Assembly (NCBI RefSeq): GCF_900102635.1
Contig: NZ_FMZQ01000014.1
Coordinates: 104,558-168,557 of the forward strand
Length of the DNA: 64,000 nt
Direction: 5' to 3'
From: Ectopseudomonas chengduensis
GTDB lineage: Bacteria > Pseudomonadota > Gammaproteobacteria > Pseudomonadales > Pseudomonadaceae
Below the pieces are notes generated by a model. It did not search any database and was not told the origin of the DNA. It saw nothing but the letters and a program-made list of their open reading frames with translations. The translations under genes were made by a program, and so were the position numbers. Below, one piece after another: positions 35,172-43,744 of the stretch. Every line of letters begins with the position of its first letter. Position 1 is the stretch's first letter.

Positions 35172-35474
35172 ATGTATCGTCTCGCTCTGCTTTTCACCCT
35201 GCTCGCCCCTGCTGCTCTACTCGCCGATACCCTGACCATTCCCCTGGGCAGCCAGGGCGCCGATCTCGACGCCAGCAACCTGCCGCACAAAGGCCAGTCC
35301 AAGCGTTCGGTACTGGAGCGTTTCGGCCTGGCCGATGAAGAGCACAAGCCCGTCGGCCAGCCACCGATCACACGCTGGGACTACCGCGAATTCAGCGTCT
35401 ATTTCGAATACGATCACGTGATCAACAGCGTGCGCCATCACCAGCCACGTCACCTCGACACCGCCAAGGAGTAA
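35172..35474 (+). CDS. Small conserved periplasmic protein
   Basis: A 100-residue protein with a Sec signal peptide (about residues 1-18, LLFTLLAPAALLADT) and a mature part with SVLERFGLADEEHKPVG and ITRWDYREFSVYFEYDHVI. The last stretch resembles the short lipoprotein-like modules that sense or bind in the envelope (SmpA/OmlA-like hints), but I cannot name the family. It is 2 bp before the phosphodiesterase gene and follows the PilZ gene by 19 bp. Confidence 0.78.
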   Translation: MYRLALLFTLLAPAALLADTLTIPLGSQGADLDASNLPHKGQSKRSVLERFGLADEEHKPVGQPPITRWDYREFSVYFEYDHVINSVRHHQPRHLDTAKE

Positions 35475-35476
35475 CA

Positions 35477-36196
35477 GTGACTCTCATCTACGGCCATCGC
35501 GGCGCCAAGGGCGAAGCCCCGGAAAATACCCTGGCCAGTTTCCAGCGCTGCCTGGAACACGGCGTCGACCGCTGCGAGCTGGATCTGCATCTGTCGCGCG
35601 ACGGCGAACTGATGGTGATCCACGACCCGACGCTCAAGCGCACCACCGGCCTGCGCGGCAAGGTGGTCGAGCACGACGCCGCCGAACTGGTGAAGTACGA
35701 CGCGCGCAAGGGCGGCCCTGGCTGGGTGCGCCCATGCCCCATTCCGCGCCTGGAAGAGTTGTTCCAGCAGTGCAAGTTCGAGCATTGGCAGCTGGAGGTG
35801 AAAAGCGCCTCGAAAGTGCGCGCCGCGCGCACCGTGCTGGCCATTGCCGAACTCGTCGAACGCTTCGGTTTGCGTGAGCAGATCACCATCACCTCCAGCT
35901 CGCGGGAGGTACTCAAGGCCGCGCGCGAACTGACCCCGCAGTTGCAACTGGGTCTGGTTGCCGAGTACGCCTGGCTCGACCCGCTGAAAGTAGCGGCGCA
36001 TTACGACTGCCACCTGCTGGCGCTGAACTGGACGCTGTGCACCCCGGAGCGCCTGCTCAAGGCGCAGAAGCAAGGGCTGCACGTGTCGGTATGGACGGTC
36101 AATGAGCCGGCGCTGATGCGCCGCCTGGCCGACTTCGGTGTCGACAGCATCATCACCGACTTCCCCGGCATCGCGGTGCAGACGCTGCGCGGCTGA
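35477..36196 (+). CDS. Glycerophosphodiester phosphodiesterase
   Basis: A 239-residue TIM-barrel enzyme (GDPD family, UgpQ-like) that splits glycerophosphodiesters to glycerol-3-phosphate and an alcohol. YGHRGAKGEAPENTLASF holds the first catalytic histidine; CELDLHLSRDGELMVIHDPTL brings the metal ligands and the second histidine; WTVNEP is the C-terminal motif. No signal peptide, so cytosolic. Start is GTG 35477 with AAGGAG upstream. Confidence 0.93.
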   Translation: MTLIYGHRGAKGEAPENTLASFQRCLEHGVDRCELDLHLSRDGELMVIHDPTLKRTTGLRGKVVEHDAAELVKYDARKGGPGWVRPCPIPRLEELFQQCKFEHWQLEVKSASKVRAARTVLAIAELVERFGLREQITITSSSREVLKAARELTPQLQLGLVAEYAWLDPLKVAAHYDCHLLALNWTLCTPERLLKAQKQGLHVSVWTVNEPALMRRLADFGVDSIITDFPGIAVQTLRG

Positions 36197-36218
36197 GCCT
36201 TAGCGCCCTCTCCCCCGG

Positions 36219-36244
36219 CCCCTCTCCCGCAAGCGGGAGAGGGG
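36219..36244. repeat. Perfect 12-bp palindromic hairpin
   Basis: CCCCTCTCCCGC, two bases, GCGGGAGAGGGG. No T run follows. This type of CCTCTCCC/GGGAGAGG palindrome is a frequent intergenic repeat in pseudomonads; it lies directly before a REP element. Confidence 0.7.
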
Positions 36245-36265
36245 AGCAAGCCAGAGCAGCCCGCG

Positions 36266-36327
36266 CGTAGCCCGGATGCAATCCGGGAGCTGGACAGAGA
36301 GCATTCCCGGATTGCATCCGGGCTACG
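36266..36327. repeat. REP-type palindromic element (paired arms)
   Basis: Arms at 36266-36287 and 36306-36327 are the same inverted 22-bp units as at 6148-6210, here with an 18-nt spacer. It sits in the convergent gap between the phosphodiesterase gene and sthA. Confidence 0.88.
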
Positions 36328-36342
36328 AACACAACGCCCGAG

Positions 36343-36378
36343 AACGAAAAAAACCGGCCCAAGAGCCGGTTTTTCGTT
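36343..36378. terminator. Bidirectional terminator between the phosphodiesterase gene and sthA
   Basis: AACGAAAAAAACCGGC faces GCCGGTTTTTCGTT; the A-rich and T-rich flanks extend the stem, so it works on both strands for these convergent genes. Confidence 0.82.
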
Positions 36379-36483
36379 GCTGCCGCCTGAGACGCTAGAA
36401 GCTCTCCCGATTCGGCCAGCGCCACTCGGAAGCCACTACCCAGCCTGTCTCCCCGACCGGCTCAGGCCGCCGGCCGGAGCCGC

Positions 36484-37878
36484 TCAAAAAAGCCGGTTGA
36501 GGCCGTCGAACGCGGCAACCCGATAGGCCTCGGCCATGGTCGGGTAGTTGAAGGTGGTGTTGATGAAGTACTTGATGCTGTTGGCTTCACCCTTCTGGTT
36601 CATGATCGCCTGGCCAATGTGGACGATCTCCGAGGCCTGATAGCCAAAGCAATGCACACCCAGCACTTCCAGGGTTTCACGATGGAAGAGAATCTTCAGC
36701 ATACCCACTGGTTCCACCGAGATCTGCGCGCGGGCCATACCCTTGAAGAAGGCCTTGCCGACCTCGTAAGGCACCTTGGCCTGAGTCAGCTCACGCTCGG
36801 TCTTGCCGATCGAGCTGATCTCCGGAATGGTGTAAATACCGGTCGGCACGTCATCGACGAAGCGCCAGCTGCCGTTGTCGACGATGCTGCCGGCAGCGGA
36901 ACGCCCCTGGTCGGCAGCGGCGCTGGCCAGGCTCGGCCAGCCGATCACGTCACCGGCGGCGTAGATGTTGCTGACCTCGGTGCGGTAATGCTCGTCGACC
37001 TGGATCTGACCACGACTGTTAACCGCGATGCCGATGTTTTCCAGGCCCAGCTGATCGGTATTGCCGGTGCGGCCGTTACACCACAGCAGGGCGTCGGCCT
37101 TGATCTTCTTGCCCGACTTCAGGTGCAGGACCACGCCGTTTTCCACACCCTCGATGCGCTCGTACTCTTCGTTGTGACGAATCAGCACGTTGTTGTTGCG
37201 CAGGTGGTAGCTCAAGGCGTCGGAGATTTCCGAGTCGAGGAAGCTGAGCAGTTGATCGCGGTTGTCGATCAGGTCGACCAGCACACCCAGGCCACTGAAG
37301 ATCGAGGCATACTCGCAACCGATCACCCCCGCTCCGTAGATGATCAGACGACGCGGTGTGTGACCCAGGCTGAGAATGGTGTCGCTATCGTAGATACGCG
37401 GGTGGCGGAAATCGACATCGGCCGGGCGGTACGGACGCGAACCAGTGGCGATGACGATCTGTTTGGCCACCAGCTTTTCCACCACACCATTGAGGCAGAC
37501 GACTTCGACCGTCTGCTCGTCAGCGAAGCTGGCGGTGCCGAAATAGGTGTCGATGCGGTTACGCGCGTAGTAACCGGTGCGCGAGGTGACCTGCTTGGCG
37601 ATCACCTTCTCCGCACTTTTCAGCACGTCGGGGAAGGAGAACCAGCGTGGCTCGCCGATCTGGCGGAACATCGGGTTGGTGTTGAACTGCATGATCTGCC
37701 GCACCGAATGGCGCAGCGCCTTGGACGGAATGGTGCCCAGGTGGGTGCAATTGCCGCCGACCAGCGGACGGTTGTCCACCACGGCTACCTTGCGCCCGGC
37801 CTTGGCCGCGTTCATCGCCGCGCCCTCGCCCGCCGGGCCGGAGCCCAGCACCACCACATCGTAGTTGTAGACCGCCAT
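36484..37878 (-). CDS. sthA: Soluble pyridine nucleotide transhydrogenase
   Basis: A 464-residue cytosolic flavoprotein that moves electrons between NADPH and NAD+. FAD-binding VVLGSGPAGEGAAMNAAKAG (residues 9-28) has the disulphide-reductase fold, but the redox motif CxxxxC is replaced by NCTHLGTIPSKALRH (one cysteine), as known for SthA. A second dinucleotide site is IYGAGVIGCEYASIFSGLG (about 180). It is the last minus-strand gene after the nqr operon (96 bp from nqrM). Confidence 0.96.
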   Translation of the reverse strand: MAVYNYDVVVLGSGPAGEGAAMNAAKAGRKVAVVDNRPLVGGNCTHLGTIPSKALRHSVRQIMQFNTNPMFRQIGEPRWFSFPDVLKSAEKVIAKQVTSRTGYYARNRIDTYFGTASFADEQTVEVVCLNGVVEKLVAKQIVIATGSRPYRPADVDFRHPRIYDSDTILSLGHTPRRLIIYGAGVIGCEYASIFSGLGVLVDLIDNRDQLLSFLDSEISDALSYHLRNNNVLIRHNEEYERIEGVENGVVLHLKSGKKIKADALLWCNGRTGNTDQLGLENIGIAVNSRGQIQVDEHYRTEVSNIYAAGDVIGWPSLASAAADQGRSAAGSIVDNGSWRFVDDVPTGIYTIPEISSIGKTERELTQAKVPYEVGKAFFKGMARAQISVEPVGMLKILFHRETLEVLGVHCFGYQASEIVHIGQAIMNQKGEANSIKYFINTTFNYPTMAEAYRVAAFDGLNRLF

Positions 37879-37974
37879 GTTTACTCCTTCAGATCAGGCC
37901 GGAGCGCTTGTGGCGCACCCTCGGCGGGGCCGGCAGCGGATAATAGCCACCGGCTTTCAAAGCTACCACCCGGC

Positions 37975-38205
37975 TTAACGCTTGCTCGCGTCGTAAGCCA
38001 GGTCGGTATTCGGCGCTTCGCTCTGGTCGCGATTGACCTCCTCGCATTTTTCACGGCTACCGCCGCAAATCGAGCATTCCTTCTCGATACCCAGGTTGGC
38101 GATGCCACCGCAGGAACCGGCGATGGGTTTGCGCCCCATGATCACGCCAACGGCCATCATGCCGACGACCAGAATCATGGCCAGAAATACAACCAGAAAA
38201 GTCAT
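37975..38205 (-). CDS. nqrM: Na+-NQR maturation protein NqrM
   Basis: A 76-residue protein (DUF539) with one N-terminal membrane helix (about 2-24) and four cysteines in GSCGGIANLGIEKECSICGG and KCEE. In Vibrio NqrM is needed to deliver the iron centre between NqrD and NqrE. Its start overlaps the apbE stop by 4 nt, placing it at the end of the nqr operon, as expected. Confidence 0.92.
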   Translation of the reverse strand: MTFLVVFLAMILVVGMMAVGVIMGRKPIAGSCGGIANLGIEKECSICGGSREKCEEVNRDQSEAPNTDLAYDASKR

Positions 38206-39227
38206 TGCTCATCTCCTGCAGCGAATAGCTGCTCGAATGCGGTCGTGCCCTGTGTGACGAAGCCCTCGCCCTCACGCGTCACGAAAAACGCCGCGATACC
38301 GTTGCGCTCGGCGAAGGCCATGCCGGCATCCGGTCCAAGCACCATCAATAGGGTAGACAAGCCATCGGCGCGCAAGGTCGATGGATCTGCCACCGTCACC
38401 GCCGCCAGCTTGTGGTTGACCGGCTTGCCGCTCAGCGGATCGAGCGTATGCGAGTAGCGCTGGCCGTTCTCTTCGAAGTAGTTGCGGTAGTCACCTGAGG
38501 TGGAGATCCCGTAACCATCGAGCTGCAGAATGCGTTGGGCCACCCGCTGATCGTCGCGCGGGGCTTCCAGACCGATGCGCCAGTGGCTGCCATCGGGCTT
38601 GAAGCCGGCCGCCTTGAGCTCACCGGTGGCCTCGACCAGATAACTGGTGACCCCCAACTCGCCCAGACGCTCGACGATCAGATCGACGGCATAACCGGCC
38701 GCGATGCTGTTGAAGTCGACCTGAACATCGGCATCCTTGCACAGCTGCTCGCCGTCGATCTTCAGGTGCTGCTGACCGACCCGCTGACGCACTTCGGCCA
38801 GACGCTCGGCATCCGGCACCGCCTCGCCCTGCCCTTTGGGCCCGAAACCCCAGAGGTCGAGCAAGGGTTCAAGCGTCAGGTCGAAATAACCCTGACTCTC
38901 CTGGTGCAGACGATCGCCGGCACGCACCAGATCCAGCACGCCCTTGGGCATGGCCTGGCAGGTACCCGCTGGCGCACGGTTGAATTGCTCGATTAGCGAA
39001 TCATCGCGATAGGTGGACATCTGCAGATCGATCTCGGCGAGGATCGCCTCGGTCGCCGCCTTGAGTTCGGCTTGCGGCGCGACACCTTCACTGCGGACGT
39101 ATTTGATCGAATAGGTGCTGCCCATGGTCGGGCCACCGAACTCTTCGATCCGTTCAGAATGCAAGCAGCCCGTTAGGGCTGCCGCCAGGGCGACAGCGAT
39201 AACGGGCTGGAGTACAGCAGACCTCAT
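38202..39227 (-). CDS. apbE: FAD:protein FMN transferase (ApbE), lipoprotein
   Basis: A 341-residue periplasmic lipoprotein that attaches FMN by a phosphoester to threonines of NqrB and NqrC. A signal peptide with lipobox LTGC puts the lipidated cysteine at about residue 21. Family motifs are GPTMGSTYSIKY, DFNSIAAGYAVDL, and HTLDPLSGKPV; DGLSTLLMVLG holds the metal-binding aspartate. It lies 3 bp after nqrF. Confidence 0.95.
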   Translation of the reverse strand: MRSAVLQPVIAVALAAALTGCLHSERIEEFGGPTMGSTYSIKYVRSEGVAPQAELKAATEAILAEIDLQMSTYRDDSLIEQFNRAPAGTCQAMPKGVLDLVRAGDRLHQESQGYFDLTLEPLLDLWGFGPKGQGEAVPDAERLAEVRQRVGQQHLKIDGEQLCKDADVQVDFNSIAAGYAVDLIVERLGELGVTSYLVEATGELKAAGFKPDGSHWRIGLEAPRDDQRVAQRILQLDGYGISTSGDYRNYFEENGQRYSHTLDPLSGKPVNHKLAAVTVADPSTLRADGLSTLLMVLGPDAGMAFAERNGIAAFFVTREGEGFVTQGTTAFEQLFAAGDEQ

Positions 39228-39230
39228 GCG

Positions 39231-40454
39231 TTAGCCGCCGAAGTCGTCGAGGAGGATGTTCTCCGGCTCGACACCCAGGTCGGTCAGCATCTTGATCACC
39301 GCGGCGTTCATCATGGGTGGGCCGCACATGTAGAACTCGCAATCTTCCGGAGCCGGGTGGTCCTTCAGGTAGTTCTCGTACAGCACGTTGTGGATGAAGC
39401 CTTTGAGGCCGTTCCAGTTGTCTTCCGGCTGTGGGTCGGACAACGCCAGGTGCCACTGGAAGTTCGGGTTTTCCGCGGCCAGCTGATCGTACTCTTCGTT
39501 GTAGAACGACTCGCGCATGGAACGCGCGCCATACCAGAAGCTGATCTTGCGCTTGGACTTCAGGCGCTTGAGCTGGTCGAAGATGTGCGAACGCATCGGC
39601 GCCATGCCGGCACCACCACCGATGAAGACCATCTCGGCGTCGGTGTCCTTGGCGAAGAACTCACCGAAGGGCCCGTACACGGTGATCTTGTCGCCCGGCT
39701 TGAGGCTGAACACGTAGGACGACATCTTGCCCGGCGGCAGATCGTCCTTGCCGGGGGGCGGCGAGGCGATACGGATGTTGAACTTCACCAGACCGCGCTC
39801 TTCCGGGTAGTTGGCCATGGAATAGGCACGGATCACGGTCTCGTCGACCTTGGACACGTACTTCCACTGGTTGAACTTGTCCCAGTCGCCGCGATACTCC
39901 TCCTGGATGTCGAAGTCCTTGTAGTACACGGTGTGTGGCGGGCATTCCAGCTGCACATAACCACCGGCGCGGAAGTCGACGTTTTCACCTTCCGGCAGCT
40001 TCAGCGTCAGCTCCTTGATGAAGGTGGCGACGTTGGGGTTGGACTCCACCGTGCATTCCCACTTCTTCACGCCGAAGACTTCTTCTGGCACTTCGATCTT
40101 CATGTCCTGCTTGACCGCGGCCTGGCAGGACAGGCGCCAGCCTTCGCGGGCCTCACGCTTGGTGAAGTGCGACTCTTCGGTGGAGAGCATCTCGCCACCG
40201 CCAGACTCGATGATGCACTTGCACTGGGCGCAGGTACCGCCGCCACCGCAAGCGGACGACAGGAAGATGCCGTTGTCGGCCAGGGTTTGCAGCAGCTTGC
40301 CGCCAGCCGGGACCACGATGGTTTTTTCGCCGTTGATTTCGATGTTCACGTCGCCGCTGGAAACCAGCTTGGCGCGAGCAGCGAGAATGATCAGCACCAA
40401 CGCGAGAACGATGGCGGTGAACATGCCGATGGCGAGGAAGATTTCGTAATTCAT
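39231..40454 (-). CDS. nqrF: Na+-NQR subunit F (NADH-oxidising)
   Basis: A 407-residue subunit where NADH enters the pump. N-terminal membrane helix (about 5-25), a [2Fe-2S] domain with CGGGGTCAQCKC (about 70-81) and a fourth cysteine at about 111 (RLSCQAAV), then FAD (RAYSMANYPEE) and NADH (FIGGGAGMAPMRSH) binding domains. Length fits the family. Confidence 0.96.
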   Translation of the reverse strand: MNYEIFLAIGMFTAIVLALVLIILAARAKLVSSGDVNIEINGEKTIVVPAGGKLLQTLADNGIFLSSACGGGGTCAQCKCIIESGGGEMLSTEESHFTKREAREGWRLSCQAAVKQDMKIEVPEEVFGVKKWECTVESNPNVATFIKELTLKLPEGENVDFRAGGYVQLECPPHTVYYKDFDIQEEYRGDWDKFNQWKYVSKVDETVIRAYSMANYPEERGLVKFNIRIASPPPGKDDLPPGKMSSYVFSLKPGDKITVYGPFGEFFAKDTDAEMVFIGGGAGMAPMRSHIFDQLKRLKSKRKISFWYGARSMRESFYNEEYDQLAAENPNFQWHLALSDPQPEDNWNGLKGFIHNVLYENYLKDHPAPEDCEFYMCGPPMMNAAVIKMLTDLGVEPENILLDDFGG

Positions 40455-40469
40455 CTGTTCATCCTTTCC

Positions 40470-41078
40470 TTACAGCTGCACGCCGGAGAAGGACATGAAG
40501 CCCAGCGACATCAGACCGATGGTGATGAAGGTGATGCCCAGACCCTGCAGACCAGCCGGTACATCGCTGTACTTGAGCTTCTCGCGGATACCAGCCAGCG
40601 CAGCAATCGCCAACGCCCAGGACACGCCAGCGCCGATGCCGTAGACGGTGCTTTCGGCCAGGTTGTAGTCGCGCTCGACCATGAACAGCGAGCCACCCAT
40701 GATGGCGCAGTTCACGGTAATCAGCGGCAGGAACACACCGAGGGCGTTGTACAGCGACGGCACGTACTTATCCAGAGTCATCTCGAGGATCTGTACCAGT
40801 GCAGCGATCACCCCGATGAAGGTCAGCAGACCGAGGAACGACAGATCTACCTCAGGCAGGCCGGCCCAGGCCAGCGCACCATCCTTGAGGATATTGGTGT
40901 AGATCAGGTTGTTCACCGGCATGGTGATACCCAGCACCACGACCACGGCGATGCCGAGGCCGATGGCGGTTTCCACCTTCTTGGAGATGGCGATGAAGGT
41001 ACACATGCCGAGGAAGAACGCCAGCGCCATGTTCTCGACGAACACCGCACGGACGAACAGGCTGATGTAATGTTCCAT
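40470..41078 (-). CDS. nqrE: Na+-NQR subunit E
   Basis: A 202-residue membrane protein of about six helices. It begins MEHYISLFVRAVFVENMALA with GMCTFIAISKKVETA after it; the cysteine in each half (C26 and NCAIMGG about 120) helps bind the iron centre shared with NqrD. Overlaps nqrD by 1 nt. Confidence 0.96.
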   Translation of the reverse strand: MEHYISLFVRAVFVENMALAFFLGMCTFIAISKKVETAIGLGIAVVVVLGITMPVNNLIYTNILKDGALAWAGLPEVDLSFLGLLTFIGVIAALVQILEMTLDKYVPSLYNALGVFLPLITVNCAIMGGSLFMVERDYNLAESTVYGIGAGVSWALAIAALAGIREKLKYSDVPAGLQGLGITFITIGLMSLGFMSFSGVQL

Positions 41079-41746
41079 TAATAGGCCTCCTTGCTGGATA
41101 CCTGAGGCGCCATCTTGTAAGCGTTGGCCTCGATCTGATCCTTCTTCCAGCTACGGATGGCCCAGATGAACAGACCGATCAGGAAGAATGCCGATGGCGG
41201 CAGCAGCAGCATGCCGTTGGGCTGGTACCAGCCGCCGTCATTGACCACCGAGAAGATCTCGTAACCCATCAGTTTGCCCGCGCCGAACAGCTCGCGAATG
41301 ATGCCCAGGGCAACCAGCATGGCGCTGTAGCCCAGGCCGTTACCGATACCGTCGAAGAACGACAGCACCGGCGGGTTCTGCATGGCGAAGGCTTCGGCGC
41401 GACCCATCACGATGCAGTTGGTGATGATCAGACCGACGAACACCGACAGCTGTTTGGACAGACTGAAGGCGTAGGCCTTGAGCACCTGATCGACCACGAT
41501 CACCAGCGAGGCGATGATCACCATCTGCACGATCATGCGGATCGAGCTGGGGATCTGGCTGCGGATCATAGAGATGAACAGGTTGGAGAAACCGGTCACC
41601 AGGGTCAGCGCGGCAGACATCACCAGTGCGGTCTGCAGGTTCGAGGTGACCGCCAGGGCCGAACAGATCCCGAGGATCTGCAGGCCAATGGGGTTGTTGT
41701 TGAAGACCGGGTTGAGCAGGACTTCTTTAATAGTCGGCTGCGACAT
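41078..41746 (-). CDS. nqrD: Na+-NQR subunit D
   Basis: A 222-residue six-helix subunit, paralogous to NqrE. LQILGICSALAVTSNLQTALVM and ITNCIVMGRAEAFAM carry the two cysteines of the shared iron site. ATG 41746 is chosen because GGGGAGG stands 8 nt before it; a TTG six bases further up is in frame. The nqrC stop is 2 bp upstream. Confidence 0.95.
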   Translation of the reverse strand: MSQPTIKEVLLNPVFNNNPIGLQILGICSALAVTSNLQTALVMSAALTLVTGFSNLFISMIRSQIPSSIRMIVQMVIIASLVIVVDQVLKAYAFSLSKQLSVFVGLIITNCIVMGRAEAFAMQNPPVLSFFDGIGNGLGYSAMLVALGIIRELFGAGKLMGYEIFSVVNDGGWYQPNGMLLLPPSAFFLIGLFIWAIRSWKKDQIEANAYKMAPQVSSKEAY

Positions 41747-41748
41747 GA

Positions 41749-42537
41749 TCAAGCCTCCCCTGCACGCAGGTTAGCGATAAACGGACCGAAGCCGTTCTGG
41801 CCAAGCCAGAACTTCAGCAGGTTGTCCACACCGACACTGGTCAGAGTGGCGCCGGCCAGGCCATCGACCTGGTGGGTAGCGTTCGGGCTTTGCGGATCTA
41901 CGCCGCCCTTGACCACCTGTACGGCCAACTTGTCGTTGTCGTCGAACAGGGTCTTGCCTGGCCACTGGCCCTTCCATTTCGGGTTGTCCACCTCGCCGCC
42001 GAGACCAGGAGTCTCGCCGTGCTGGTAGAAGCCCATGCCAACCACGGTATTGAGATCACCCTTGACCGCGATAAAGCCGTGCAGGGTCGACCACAGGCCG
42101 TAGCCGCGCACCGGCAGGATCAGGGTTTCGACTTCACCGTCCTTTTCCACCATGTAAACGGTGGTGTAACGCTCCTGGCGCTTGATACCGGCGATATCCT
42201 CACTGCCCTTGAGCGCGCTGGAGGTCTTCGGATCCTTGGCTGCCTTGAGTGGGTCGAAGGTGATGGGGTCGAAGGCATCGGAGAACTTGCCACTCTCCAG
42301 ATCCACCAGCTTGGCGGTGATGGTGCTGTCGAACAGCTCCTTGACCTTGGCGCCGGACATGCCCGCCTCACCCAGGCCGGCAATGGCCAGGATGCTGCGT
42401 TGCTTGTCCAGCAGGCGGTTTTCAACCTGAGTCGGCTTCAGTGCAATGGCTGCGCCGGCGACGAACACCGAGCACACCAGACACACCAGCACGGCCACCG
42501 TCAGCGTGCGGACGGTGGATTCTTTTTGACTAGACAT
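41749..42537 (-). CDS. nqrC: Na+-NQR subunit C (covalent FMN)
   Basis: A 262-residue subunit with one N-terminal helix (about 10-32) and a periplasmic FMN-binding domain. The flavinylation motif is DGLAGATLTSVGV (about 227-239), whose second threonine takes FMN from ApbE; GYGLWSTLHGFIA is a further NqrC block. Note AGAT where SGAT is more common. Overlaps nqrB by 8 nt. Confidence 0.95.
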   Translation of the reverse strand: MSSQKESTVRTLTVAVLVCLVCSVFVAGAAIALKPTQVENRLLDKQRSILAIAGLGEAGMSGAKVKELFDSTITAKLVDLESGKFSDAFDPITFDPLKAAKDPKTSSALKGSEDIAGIKRQERYTTVYMVEKDGEVETLILPVRGYGLWSTLHGFIAVKGDLNTVVGMGFYQHGETPGLGGEVDNPKWKGQWPGKTLFDDNDKLAVQVVKGGVDPQSPNATHQVDGLAGATLTSVGVDNLLKFWLGQNGFGPFIANLRAGEA

Positions 42538-43741
42538 TGCGTGCCAGCCTCCGCTTGATATTGGCTTGAACGACGAAGTGGTCGATCAGCGGTGCAAACA
42601 GGTTGGCGAACAGAATCGCCAGCATCATGCCCTCGGGGAAGGCCGGGTTGACCACACGGATCAGCACCACCATCACACCGATCAGAGCACCAAAGATCCA
42701 TTTGCCGGTGTTGGTCATCGACGCCGACACCGGGTCGGTGGCCATGAAGAACATGCCGAAGGCAAAGCCGCCCACTACCAGATGCCAGTACCAGGGCATG
42801 GCGAACATCGGGTTGGTGGTGGAACCGATCAGGTTAAGCAGCAGGCTCAGGCCGATCATGCCCAGCATCACGCCGACGACGATGCGCCAGGAGGCGATCT
42901 TGGTGATCAGCAGGACCAGGCCGCCGATGGCAATCGCCAGGGTGCTGGTCTCGCCGAGCGAGCCGTGAATGGTGCCGACGAAGGCGTCCATCCAGGTGAT
43001 GCCGTTGTTGATCACGTTCTCGATGCCGCCGGAGGCTGCCAGGCTTAGCGAAGTGGCGCCGGCAAAACCATCGACCGCCGTCCAGACCGCATCACCGGAC
43101 ATCTGCGCCGGATAGGCGAAGAACAGGAAGGCACGGCCGGTCAGTGCCGGGTTGAGGAAGTTCTTGCCGGTACCACCGAACACTTCCTTGCCGATCACCA
43201 CACCGAAGCTGATGCCCAGAGCGACCTGCCACAGCGGAATGCTCGGCGGCAGGATCAGGGCGAACAGCACGGACGTGACGAAGAAGCCTTCGTTGACTTC
43301 ATGCTTGCGGATCGAAGCGAACAGCACTTCCCAGAAGCCGCCGACGATGAAGGTCACCGCGTAGACGGGCAGAAAGTAGGCGGCGCCCTGGATGAAGTTG
43401 TCCCACAGGCTGTTCGGATCGAAACCGGCCAGCGAGCCGATCAGGGCGAAACGCCAGCCTTCCTGGCTCGCCAGCAGCTCGGGGCTCTGAGCGAAGATCA
43501 GGTTGGCCTGGTAGCCGGTGTTCCACATGCCGAAGAACATCGCCGGGAAGGTGCACAGCCACACGGTGATCATCATGCGCTTGAGGTCGATGCCGTCGCG
43601 CACGTGAGCGGTGGTCTTGGTCACGCTGCCAGGACGATAGAAGAAGGTGTCGATGGCCTCGTAGAGGGCATACCACTTCTCGTACTTGCCGCCCTTTTCG
43701 AAGTTGTGCTCGATCTTGTCGAGGAATGCACGAATGCCCAC
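42530..43741 (-). CDS. nqrB: Na+-NQR subunit B (covalent FMN, quinone site)
   Basis: A 403-residue membrane subunit with about ten helices. The FMN motif is DGFAGATSLS (about 225-234), again AGAT. KTTAHVRDGIDLKRMMI precedes helix 1 and VIGKEVFGGTGKNFLNPAL is the NqrB/RnfD signature. It forms the sodium path and the ubiquinone site. 3 bp after nqrA. Confidence 0.96.
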   Translation of the reverse strand: MGIRAFLDKIEHNFEKGGKYEKWYALYEAIDTFFYRPGSVTKTTAHVRDGIDLKRMMITVWLCTFPAMFFGMWNTGYQANLIFAQSPELLASQEGWRFALIGSLAGFDPNSLWDNFIQGAAYFLPVYAVTFIVGGFWEVLFASIRKHEVNEGFFVTSVLFALILPPSIPLWQVALGISFGVVIGKEVFGGTGKNFLNPALTGRAFLFFAYPAQMSGDAVWTAVDGFAGATSLSLAASGGIENVINNGITWMDAFVGTIHGSLGETSTLAIAIGGLVLLITKIASWRIVVGVMLGMIGLSLLLNLIGSTTNPMFAMPWYWHLVVGGFAFGMFFMATDPVSASMTNTGKWIFGALIGVMVVLIRVVNPAFPEGMMLAILFANLFAPLIDHFVVQANIKRRLARNV

Positions 43742-43744
43742 GGA

